This document shows positions 19,601 through 32,800 of a stretch of 64,000 nt of DNA, one piece after another. The DNA comes from Brachyhypopomus gauderio. Lineage: Eukaryota; Chordata; Actinopteri; Gymnotiformes; Hypopomidae. The stretch lies in contig NW_027506873.1 of the NCBI RefSeq assembly GCF_052324685.1, positions 310,001 to 374,000 of the forward strand, written 5' to 3'. The notes below the pieces were generated by a model that was not told the DNA's origin, ran no database searches, and saw only the letters and a list, made by a program, of their open reading frames with translations. A program made the translations under genes and the position numbers. Each line of letters begins with the position of its first letter. Position 1 is the first letter of the stretch.

Positions 19601-22467
19601 GCTGTCGATTTGCGAGATCGTGCACCTCTCGAATTTTGTAACTTTGCGTGCGCCGCGCCTCAGCGCAATGAACAAAGTCATGTTTACAGGGTTCATACAC
19701 CTTTAAAAGGTGGAATTCAAGCACTTGTACGTCACTTTCAAGGTCCATTTCAATATTTCCCAGCATGTTAAACTTAATTAAGTTAAATATTTATACATAT
19801 ACTCGAAATGATTCGAAATAATTTGCTTTTTTATCACATTATTTAATGGTTGTTTATTTTCAAAACGCCCAATCTTCATGTCTTGACGTTCTCTCATGTT
19901 TCGTCCTGGAATTACAAGAGGCTCGTATTTGTTAACGTAATATAAGAGAACTGTTCAGTCAGACAACTATTTGTTGTGAAACGAAGTAGTTACAATTTCA
20001 AGCATTTTAGTATGGTAGCCTAAATTCCAGCATATTTCAAACCTGAAACACAAAGCAACATTAAAATTCGTCAGGTAAATGTTCCTTCCCCTGTTTTTGA
20101 GGGGTGTTTCTTTATACTACCACATATCGTTTCAGACAACACTGCAAAGAATGTGACGCGCCAAGTATAAACGCTGTGCGGAGTCACGCGCTATGGTCAC
20201 TAGTGAAAGTATAAACCTAGCTTTTTAAGGTCCTTGCTTTCACTGGATGTGAAAGACGCCATTAATTTACATGATTTCATTTTCAAATTCTGACGTGCCT
20301 GTTTTTCATATGTTAAAACCAGACTCTATCTAAATTGCTGTTGTTGTCATGGTGACCAGTGTTGGCCAGAGGAGGATGGGTTCCCCCCCTGAGTCTTGGT
20401 TCCTCTCAAGGTTTCTTCCTCATGCAAAAAAAACTAGGGAGTTTTTCCTTGCCACTGTCGCCCTTGGCTTGCTCACTGGGGGCTAGGACTCTGCACTTGT
20501 AAAGCTGCTTTGTGACAACAACTGTTGTAAAAAGCGCTATATAAATAAAATTTGATTGATTGATTGATTGACTGTGTGAAAGCCTTAAAATAGAAATCTC
20601 TATTGTGAGGATCATGTCAGAAATAAATCCTCTCTTTCTGCTGTATCTGGTTATATTCCAACTTGGCAGTAAAATGGACGTTTACAACAGTTGTTGATAT
20701 TAAATAATTTAAACTTAAATACCATATTTTCCAGACTATAAGTCGCACTTTTTTTCAGAGTTTGGCCGGGAGCGCGACTTGTACTCCGGAGCGACTTATA
20801 GTCCGGGAATTATGGGGTACGCATATTGAGAAACGGCCATGGTAATTTCACATGTTCATTAGTTTCACGCTGCAAGAGGGCGCTCTAGTGTACCTGCTAC
20901 TTCTGTACCACTGAAAATTAAAAAAGAAATAAAAAAAAGTTTAAACATTAAAAAAATTACAACTGAGAAGGGCTGAAAAAAATGCCAGCTAAAAGATTAA
21001 AAGAAAATCATATTCTGCAGATTACAAGCTGGAAGTTTAAAAACGGTAATCGAGCAGCAGAAAGAAAGTTCAGAGTGAGCGAGAAACTTGTGAGAACTGG
21101 TGAAAAGCGGAGGTTTCTCTTACTGCAATGAGAAAAACTAAAAAAACTAATCGTGGGCTAAAAGCTAGGTGGCCACAGCTAGAGGAACGAGTTCGCACAT
21201 GGGTGCTTGAACAACGTGCAGCCGGGAGAGGCTTGTCAACAGTGCAGTTGCATCTCCATGCCCATGTAGTTGCCAAAGAGATGAATATAAAAGACTTTGC
21301 GGGAGGACCTTCTTGGTGTTACCGCTTCATGCAACGCAACCGCCTGTCTATCAGAGCAAGGACAACAATGTCCCAAAAACTGCCAGCAGACTTCCAAGCC
21401 AAGGTCGACCGTCTTCGTAAATTTGTTGAAAATCATGTAACTGAGCATAACATGACACCGAATCATATTATTAACATGGATGAGGTCCCCCACGTTTGAT
21501 ATTCCCATGGGCCGAAGTGTAGCGGAGAAAGGGCAAAAGAGTGTAAATATAGTAACAACTGGTCATGAGAAATCACACTTCACAGTGGTGCTGGCATGTT
21601 GTGGAGATGGATCAAAACTGCCACCAATGGTCATTTTCAAACGAAAAACCATGCCAAAAATCCAATCCCCCTCAGTTGCCGTCGCCGTGAATGAGAAAGG
21701 GTGGATGGATCAAGAAATGATGAACTTATGGCTTACGAAGTGCTACACTAAGCGTCCGGACAGCTTCTTTAGAACACGCAAAGCCCTGCTTGTGATGGAC
21801 AGCATGCGAGCGCACATCACGCCATAGTTCAAAGATAACTTAAAAGTTTTCAACACCATACCCGCCATCATCCCTGGAGGCTTAACTAAAATACTCCAGC
21901 CACTCGACATCTCCGTGAACCGCAGCTTTAAGGCAGTATTGCGTCACCTGTGGGAGCAGTGGATGATGGATGGAGAGCACAGCTTCACGGCAACCGGGAG
22001 AATGTGCCACGCAATGTTCTCTGAAGTCATTGAATGGATCAGCAAAGCATGGGCTTCCGTGAAAACCGAAAGCATTCTGCTGGGATTCAGAAAGGCTGGA
22101 ATAATTAAAAATACAACTGACGACGAGTCTGACAAAAGCAACGAAGAGGAGGAAGCGGCGCTTCGTCCACCTCCGGAGTTGGCGGAGTTGTTTATAAGTG
22201 ACACTGAGGATGAAGAGTTCAATGGATTTTATGATTTGGAGTGAGATAAACTTTGATAAAAATTGTTTGATTATCGTGTTAGCATGTTCGTTATAGTTTG
22301 TTATCATTATCCGATACCTCTGTTACCTTAACTTGGATTTTATTAAATAACCTTATAATTCACTAAAATTATATTATTTCATTACTGTAATATCAGTATG
22401 ATAGTTTTGGGCTCCATCTGCTGGTCAAATACTGGAACTGACTGAAAAGTATAGCTTACATGAAACA

Positions 22468-22539
<72 letters not shown>

Positions 22540-25500
22540 GCTAATCTCAGCATGTGATTTAGTGCTATGATCTAAATAATTTTGCCAATACAATTTCTTT
22601 TGATCTTTTTGGGCCTTTATTGCCTTAATTGAATCTTTTTTTTTTTTTTTACATTCATTTTTTTATGCATTTTTTCCACTGAAACAGCTTCTTTCACTGT
22701 TAGATCTTGTCAGGGAAATTTGCTAATGTAATTTAAGATCACAAAAGAACATTATGATTTAGTACATGTCCATCTGACTAGCAGAAGAACTGTGATTGAG
22801 GTTGATGTTCAGTGATTCATTTTTAATCATGTCCTTGTTTGTGTGTAACCGGCATCAGGAGAACATGTAGAGACAGAAAGTACTATATGTCTGCCATCCC
22901 TCTGTTGACCATCAGCTCTTTCTGTGTTCTGCTAGAAACAATAAAGATCCATATTAGGAGGAATACACATGTGAGACCAAACAGTAAAGATCCATATTAG
23001 GAGGAATTCACATGTGAGACCAAACAGTAAAGATCCATATTAGGAGGAATACACATGTGAGACCAAACCGTAAAGATCCATATTAGGAGGAATACACATG
23101 TGAGACCAAACAGTAAAGATCCATATTAGGAGGAATACACATGTGAGACCAAACAGTAAAGATCCATATTAGGAGGAATACACATGTGAGACCAAACAGG
23201 ACAGATCCATATTAGGAGGAATACACATGTGAGACCAAACAGTAAAGATCCATATTAGGAGGAATACACATGTGAGACCAAACAGGACAGATCCATATTA
23301 GGAGGAATACACATGTGAGACCAAACAGGACAGATCCATATTAGGAGGAATACACATGTGAGACCAAACAGGACAGATCCATATTAGGAGGAATACACAT
23401 GTGAGACCAAATAGGACAGATCCATATTAGGAGGAATACACATGTGAGACCAAACAGTAAAGATCCATATTAGGAGGAATACACATGTGAGACCAAACAG
23501 TAAAGATCCATATTAGGAGGAATACACATGTGAGACCAAACAGGACAGATCCATATTAGGAGGAATACACATGTGAGACCAAACAGTAAAGATCCATATT
23601 AGGAGGAATACACATGTGAGACCAAACAGGACAGATCCATATTAGGAGGAATACACATGTGAGACCAAACAGTAAAGATCCATATTAGGAGGAATACACA
23701 TGTGAGACCAAACAGGACAGATCCATATTAGGAGGAATACACATGTGAGACCAAACAGGACAGATCCATATTAGGAGGAATACACATGTGAGACCAAACA
23801 GGACAGATCCATATTAGGAGGAATACACATGTGAGACCAAACAGTAAAGATCCATATTAGGAGGAATACACATGTGAGACCAAACAGTAAAGATCCATAT
23901 TAGGAGGAATACACATGTGAGACCAAACAGTACAGATCCATATTAGGAGGAATACACATGTGAGACCAAACAGTAAAGATCCATATTAGGAGGAATACAC
24001 ATGTGAGACCAAACAGTACAGATCCATATTAGGAGGAATACACATGTGAGACCAAACAGGACAGATCCATATTAGGAGGAATACACATGTGAGACCAAAC
24101 AGGACAGATCCATATTAGGAGGAATACACATGTGAGACCAAACAGGACAGATCCATATTAGGAGGAATACACATGTGAGACCAAACAGTACAGAGCCATA
24201 TTAGGAGGAATACACATGTGATACCAAACAGTACAGATCCATATTAGGAGGAATACACATGTGAGACCAAACAGTAAAGATCCACATTAGGAGGAATACA
24301 CATGTGAGACCAAACAGTAAAGATCCATATTAGGAGGAATACACATGTGAGACCAAACAGTACAGATCCATATTAGGAGGAATACACATGTGAGACCAAA
24401 CAGTAAAGATCCATATTAGGAGGAATACACATGTGAGACCAAACAGGACAGATCCATATTAGGAGGAATACACATGTGAGACCAAACAGGACAGATCCAT
24501 ATTAGGAGGAATACACATGTGAGACCAAACAGGACAGATCCATATTAGGAGGAATACACATGTGAGACCAAACAGGACAGATCCATATTAGGAGGAATAC
24601 ACATGTGAGACCAAACAGTAAAGATCCATATTAGGAGGAATACACATGTGAGACCAAACAGTAAAGATCCATATTAGGAGGAATACACATGTGAGACCAA
24701 ACAGTAAAGATCCATATTAGGAGGAATACACATGTGAGACCAAACAGTAAAGATCCATATTAGGAGGAATACACATGTGAGACCAAACAGGACAGATCCA
24801 TATTAGGAGGAATACACATGTGAGACCAAACAGGACAGATCCATATTAGGAGGAATACACATGTGAGACCAAACAGTACAGAGCCATATTAGGAGCAATA
24901 CACATGTGAGGCCAAACAGTAAAGATCCATATTAAGAGGAATACACATGTGAGACCAAACAGTAAAGATCCATATTAGGAGGAATACACATGTGAGACCA
25001 AACAGTAAAGATCCATATTAGGAGGAATACACATGTGAGACCAAACAGTAAAGATCCATATTAGGAGGAATACACATGTGAGACCAAACAGTAAAGATCC
25101 ATATTAGGAGGAATACACATGTGAGACCAAACAGTAAAGATCCATATTAGGAGGAATACACATGTGAGACCAAACCGTAAAGATCCATATTAGGAGGAAT
25201 ACACATGTGAGACCAAACAGTAAAGATCCATATTAGGAGGAATACACATGTGAGACCAAACAGGACAGATCCATATTAGGAGGAATACACATGTGAGACC
25301 AAACAGTACAGAGCCATATTAGGAGGAATACACATGTGAGACCAAACAGGACAGATCCATATTAGGAGGAATACACATGTGAGACCAAACAGGACAGATC
25401 CATATTAGGAGGAATACACATGTGAGACCAAACAGGACAGATCCATATTAGGAGGAATACACATGTGAGACCAAACAGTAAAGATCCATATTAGGAGGAA

Positions 25501-28500
25501 TACACATGTGAGACCAAACAGGAAAGATCCATATTAGGAGGAATACACATGTGAGACCAAACAGTAAAGATCCATATTAGGAGGAATACACATGTGAGAC
25601 CAAAAAGTAAAGATCCATATTAGGAGGAATACACATGTGAGACCAAACAGGACAGATCCATATTAGGAGGAATACACATGTGAGACCAAACAGGACAGAT
25701 CCATATTAGGAGGAATACACATGTGAGACCAAACAGTAAAGATCCATATTAGGAGGAATACACATGTGAGACCAAACAGGACAGATCCATATTAGGAGGA
25801 ATACACATGTGAGGCCAAACAGGACAGATCCATATTAGGAGGAATACACATGTGAGACCAAACAGGACAGATCCATATTAGGAGGAATACACATGTGAGA
25901 CCAAACAGTAAAGATCCATATTAGGAGGAATACACATGTGAGACCAAACAGGACAGATCCATATTAGGAGCAATACACATGTGAGACTAAAACAACATAC
26001 TGTGCATTGGGACATGTTGTGCTTAGGATATCCATAATATTGACCCGCCTGCGCATGTGGTATAAAGGAGATTGGACTGCCCTCTCTCCTCAGAGTTCTT
26101 GTTCTAGACGAGACTCTCAAGCTTTTTTACTTTTGTAATAAAACTTTTAACCACGTCCGGGTCCTCATCTATTTTCAGGAAATTTCCACAACAGTCTAAA
26201 ATACCTTTTGGGCCTCTCATTGCCTATTGAGGCCAAAATGCCTATTCCTGTGTGAACCCACAATCGCCGCTCACAATTGTATTATATATTATATTATTAT
26301 ATATCAGAGGTGGGACCAAGTCAGTGGTTTGCAAGTCTCAAGTAAGTCCAAGTCTTTATCCTCGAGTCCCGAGTCAAGTCTCAAGCAAAGACAGCCAACT
26401 CAAGTCAAGTCTCGAGTCAAGACAGGCAACCGTCAAGTCAAGTCCCATTTCAAGTCCTTTCGAGTCTTTTTCTTTTTTACAGGCACCAACGCTTTACGAA
26501 TGCTACGCTGATGCATTTCTTTACTCGATTTGTTGGTGTCCGCCAGCCAAAAGATGACAGATCATTTACATTTTATCTTCTCTTAATTACATAAATGTAC
26601 TTAAACAAGAATGTTTCGTTTTCATTTTACAAGAAAATAGCAAGCTTCATCGTAAGCAAGATGCTGTCATTACGAATGGTTATTCTAAACATTTGGATAA
26701 AATGTTTAAATATAGACTAATAAAAGGTTAGGGTTATTTTTTCATTGTTTTCTGTTATTGTGGGGTCACGGTGTAGGCTACTATTGTTACCTGGAGATTC
26801 AGTGGGGTCACATGTTCTGATGGCTGCTGTCAGAATTGGTCATATATTGGCTCGTGGATACCAACAAAACGAGTAAAGAAAGTGCATCAGCGTAGTTTAT
26901 GTAGCATTCGTAAAGCGTTTGTGCCTCTGAACAGAAACTGTGAAATAGCGCCCCCTGTGGTCACAAAACTCGACGGTCACAGAATCTGGTGTAACGCTGG
27001 TCTGCGTCAGAAGGACGGAAATGAAATTAATGGGGCGCACTTTATAAATATTAATATGCGTTTTAGATTTAGATTTGGGGTAAAAAAAATCAAGTCTTTG
27101 CAAGTAAACAGGTTCAAGTCCAATTCAAGTCCCAAGTTATTGATGTAAAAGTCCAAGTCAAGTCTAAGTCTCTGAATATTTTTTCAAGTCAAGTCAAAAG
27201 TCTTAATATTAATGACTCGAGTCTGACTCGAGTCCAAGTCATGTGACTCGAGTCCCCACCTCTGTTATATATTATAATGAAATCATAATATCATAATTAA
27301 ATCCAGCATGAAACAAGGAGATGATTTTCAAAGTTGTTCAGGTAAGATAGAACAGTATCCTGCATACAAAAACCCATGGATCTGCTGTCCCGAAGATCCA
27401 CACAACACGGACCAGTAGACTGAAGCTGGGGCTCTTCATCAGCTCAAAGACAACACTGAAGGTAAAAATCAACTTTTCCTTGCTTTACCTATCCAGAGTC
27501 GCCATTGTCACATGGTCCCGTCCCCCTCCTGTCAGTCATGTCTTTTGTCTTGTTCTCTGTGGTGTTTGTGTGTTTTATTTTGAAATTCCTAGTTGTCTCT
27601 GACTTCACTCCCCTGCCTTGTTCCCCCCCCCCCCCCCCTCGTTATTGCTTTCTGGTGTGTCTTGTTTGGTTCCTTGTTTGGTCAGTGTATTCAAGTCCTG
27701 TGTTTAGTCTCTTGTGTGGTCGGTTATTGTAAGTACCACTTGTTTGTATGCTTTTTGCGATCTTTTTCATCAGTGTCATTAATACTTGCCTGTATGTACT
27801 CCCTGTTCTGTGTATTTGCATTCTCTTTTAGAAGTACTTAGTGTGATTTTGTTTTCTCTAGTTACTTGCTTGTTCATGTCTGTTTTTCTCAGTCTGCACT
27901 TGCGTCCAGCCGGCTCTTCCAGTTCCTTACAGCTATGGTGTTTAGTCTTGACACTAACATTACAGGACAAGGGTCCATTACAGGACAATCTGTATTGTCT
28001 GAACATTTTAAATGTCTGTTTTTCAATCATTTCTCATAAATGGCCTTTCTGATGACTGTCCTGTTGCAGTTCAAGGTTCCTCTCCCCGTTGCTTCATTAT
28101 TAAACCTGAATGTTTTATTCAGAAGAGTAACTCTTCTCACTGAATTTCTAACGGCTAAGAAAAGTAACTCTCTGAAATCTGTGTGAAGATACTTTCCTTC
28201 ATATATTGAGAACACAATTACTATTTCTATGGTGACTTCTGTTAATCATTAATTGTGCTTCATTCTGAGATTTAGTACCCATTTAACAAGAATTATTATG
28301 AATATATAATTATCATATTAATTAATAGTAATAATTCACCCATAACCCATACCATCAACATTCACAGCATCCAATCAACCAAGCACGGAGAATGTAGAAC
28401 CCACCCAGACAGGAACTTGAACCAGAGACATTAGCACTGAGAAGTGAGCATGTCAACCACTAGGCCATGCAGAAAAGAGACTTTACCCAAAAAACCTATA

Positions 28501-28706
28501 AAGAAACAAATAAAGCCTCATCTGGCTGCTGGCAGTAGTGCTGCAGCCAGATTCACTGTGCCACCAGACTGAACACTGCCCTCTAGTGTGCAAGGAACCA
28601 TGACAAATATGGGCATTTTTCCCTGCCACAGTGGAGCTCAGGCAGCCGGGAACGGTCTCCTTATCTGACACGGACAGCTCCAGCAAACCGCACTCGTGCG
28701 CGTGCG

Positions 28707-28786
<80 letters not shown>

Positions 28787-29814
28787 CCTACCTGTGCTAG
28801 TACACACATGGAGGACAAACTTCTCTGTATCTTCTCTTTTATAGCACTGGGAAAGAGGTCTCATTACTGCAAACAAAACTGCTGATAAGGTCCTGGAACA
28901 CCCCCCATACTACAGCACCACAGAGCAGTTCTCCAGTAACAGTCCTGCCCCTAGCACGGAGCCCCACCCCTGGCCTCTGTAGTACTGAGTATGCTCCTGG
29001 AAGCTAAGTATGAGCTCTACAACAGAAGCAGTCTAGAAGAGCCAGATACCACAATTATGCATCAGTGACTTTAAGTGGACACAGAAATAAATATTTGGCA
29101 GTCAAAGTCAAATTTGACCAAAGTGCTGATTCATTGTGGGTTCTGCTGAGCTCTGAGATGAGGATGATATTTCTGGTTCCTGCTGCAACCCTGCCCTTGT
29201 CATTGGCTGTAAAATAGAAGTAGTGTTGCTCATGTGATTATTCTGCAGATATATGTGCATCTGTGTTATTGTTCAACACTTACAGAAGATGAAGCCTTCT
29301 GTGACTATTCGCTTCGCTTCTGCATATTTAAATACCAATCTAACACCAAGTAAATCAGATAATTTAAGGCAAATACAAGGAATACTTAGCTTTTAAGCTA
29401 TTAATAATACATATTGCCTTATTGAAAAAACAAAAACATTACCTTGTGATTGTGAAATGCCTTGAAATACGTTGTAACATGGGTGAATATAGGTAAATAT
29501 AGGTGATATAAATATAGGTGATATATATATATATATATATATCAAATCAAATATATTTGTATAGCGCTTTTCACAACACTCAAAGCGCTTTACAGGATTT
29601 ACAAGGTTAACAATACTATGGGTCCAGATCCCTAATGAGCAAGCCAAAGGCGACAGTGGCGAGGAAAAACTCCCTATGATGGTGGGGATTAGGAAGAAAC
29701 CTTGGGAGGACCAAGACTCAAAAGGGAATCCATCCTCCATTGGGCGGCCCGTTAACACACAAATTACACAAAACCAAACTATACAGATGAATACACAAGT
29801 CACACACAAATCAC

Positions 29815-29891
<77 letters not shown>

Positions 29892-32800
29892 TTATTGTGT
29901 AATTTGTGTATATATATATATAATATATTTATTGTGTAATTTGTGTGTGTGTATATATATATATATATATACACACACACTGCTCAAAAAAATAACACAT
30001 CCTAGATCTGAATGAATGAAATATTCTCATTGAATCATTGAATACTTTGTTCTGTACAAAGTTGAATGTGCGGACAACAAAATCACACAAAAATCATCAA
30101 TTGAAATCAAATGTATTAACCAATGGAGGCCTGGATTTGGAGCCACACACAAAATTAAAGTGTAAACACACACTACAGGCTGATCCAACTTTGATGTAGT
30201 GTCCTTAAAACAAGTCAAAATGAGGCTCAGTATTGTGTGTGGCCTCCACGTGCCTATATGACCTCCCTACAACGCCTGGGCATGCTCCTGATGAGGTGGC
30301 GGATGGTCTCCTGAGGGATCTCCTCCCAGACCTGGACTAAAGCATCCGCCAACTCCTGGACAGTCTGTGGTGCAACGTGACGTTGGTGGATAGAGCGAGA
30401 CATGATGTCCCAGATGTGCTCAATCGGATTCAGGTCTGGGGAACGGGCGGGCCAGTTCATAGCTTCAATGCCTTCATCTTGCAGGAACTGCTGACACACT
30501 CCAGCCACATGAGGTCTAGCATTGTCCTGCATTAGGAGCAACCCAGGGCCAACCGCACCAGCATATGGTCTCACAAGGGGTCTGAAGATCTCATCTCGGT
30601 ACCTAATGGCAGTCAGGCTACCTCTGGTGAGCACATGGAGGGCTGTGCGGCCCTCCAAAGAAATGCCATCCCACACCATTACTGACCCACTGCCAAACCG
30701 GTCATGCTGAAGGATGTTGCAGGCAGCAGATCGCTCTCCACAGCGTCTCCAGACTCCAATGTGCTCAGTGTGAACCTGCTTTCATCTGTGAAGAGCACAA
30801 GGTGCCAGTGGCGAATTTGCCAATCCTGGTGTTCTCTGGCAAATGCCAGCGTCCTGTGGACGTCGGGCCCTCATACCATCCTCATGGAGTCGGTTTCTAA
30901 CCGTTTGTGCAGACACATGCACATTTGTGGCCTGCTGGAGGTCATTTTGCAGGGCTCTGGCAGTGCTCCTCCTGTTCCTTCTTGCACAAAGGCGGAGGTA
31001 GCGGTCCTGCTGCTGGGTTGTTGCCCTCCTACGGCCTCCTCCACGTCTCCTGGTGTACTGGCCTGTCTCCTGGTAGCACCTCCAGCCTCTGGACACTACG
31101 CTGACAGACACAGCAAACCTTCTTGCCACAGCTCGCATTGATGTGCCATCCTGGATGAGCTGCACTACCTGAGCCACTTGTGTGGGTTGTAGAGTCCGTC
31201 TCATGCTACCACGAGTGTGAAAGGACCACCAACATTCAAAAGTGCCCAAAACATCAGCCAGAAAGCATAGGTACTGAGAAGTGGTCCCCACCTGCAGAAC
31301 CACTCCTTTATAGGGGGGGTCTTGCTAATTGCCTCTCATTTCTACCTGTTGTCTATTCCATTTGCACAGCAGCAGGTGAAATTGATTCACAATCTGTGTT
31401 GCTTCCTAACTGAACAGGTTGGTTTCACAGAAGTGTGGTTGACTTGGAGTTATATTGTGTTGTTTAAGTGTTCCCTTTATTTTTTTGAGCAGTGTATATA
31501 TATATAGCTTTGAGTAAATGTACTGTACTTAGGCTGGTTCACTTGATTGATTACAGATGCAGAACACTAAGAGTGAATATTGCAAACCATCTGTAATACT
31601 GGTAAATGTAGCCATAGCAATAACAGCAATACTTTGAAATGTCTTCTTTACAAAATGAGTAATGGATCAAACTCTGTAGTTCACTCAAGGTCTGTCAAAA
31701 GCCAGTTTGGACACTACATGAGTATGGTAGGCACCTATCCCTCGAGTATATCAGCCTGGTCCCTTGAGTACACCACATCAGCCTGGTAGGCACCTGTCCC
31801 TGTAGAACACTGCACACTACAGGTAGGCATCTGGAAGGCACCTATCCCTCGAGCACACTACATCAGCTTGGTAGGCACCCGTCCCTGGGGCAGAAACTGC
31901 ACCTGCTTCCTGCAGAGCTAACCTTGGCTCATGTGTCCCAGAGTCTCTGCAAGAAGAGACAAACTCACACTGTATTTCTTTCCTTAATAACTTAATGTTT
32001 ACTTTTCATCCTCCTTGACAGAGTCAGTGCAAGCAGTAATGATGCTCTCCAAAGGGCCACAGTCAAACTGGATCCTAGCAAAGATTGGAAATGACCATCA
32101 AGGGAGAAGAGCCAGTATAGTAAATATTATATAAAAAGCCTCTGCTCACACAAACAGCTCCTCTGAAAACAGCAGTTTTCCATTTACAGTCAACAGGTCA
32201 TTGTTGTTTTACTCCAAGGTCTCTTCTGGTTCACCAATGTGTAGGAGCAACAAGAAGAGGAAGACCACGTTCCTTCCCTGTTACTAAGGTAACGAGGAGG
32301 TGAGCAAGCTAATGACCTGGTCCTGCCCACACTGCGTCCATGAGACATGGGTGTCTGGAGCAGGTTGAGGCGTTTTTAATCGATCCCAGTGTGTGGGCTT
32401 CCCTTTATCCTTTCACCAGTAAATTACAGTCTGGCAATCTAAGTGCAGATCTCTGTGCCCTAGTCAAAAGTGTGTCAAGCAGTCCTAGGAAGAAATAGAG
32501 AGAGATGCAACAGCCCAAGAGGCCCTTGAAAATTCAGGCAGCGTGCACATCCAGTCTAAACACAGCAGCTGCAATACACAACAAGAAAAGCAGCTTGAGC
32601 TACACCAAGCCGTCGCAGCACAATACGTTTCAGATAGTTTGAAGACATGGACGTACATGAATGGGTACATTCAGCCTCAATATCCCCTGAAATTACTGAG
32701 CCGGAAACAAACCCTGACCGGGAACAACCCCAGAGCAGGGATCAGCCCCAGAGCAGGGATCAAGAAGCAGGGAAGAAACTGCCATTCCAAGAGCTGCTGC

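Noticed and set aside
22935..25990. CRISPR-like array
   Set aside because: The 43-bp units are contiguous with no unique spacers, and the DNA is vertebrate. It is an ordinary tandem satellite.
29393..29980. A 195-codon minus-strand frame
   Set aside because: It is made of TA microsatellite and antisense LINE tail.
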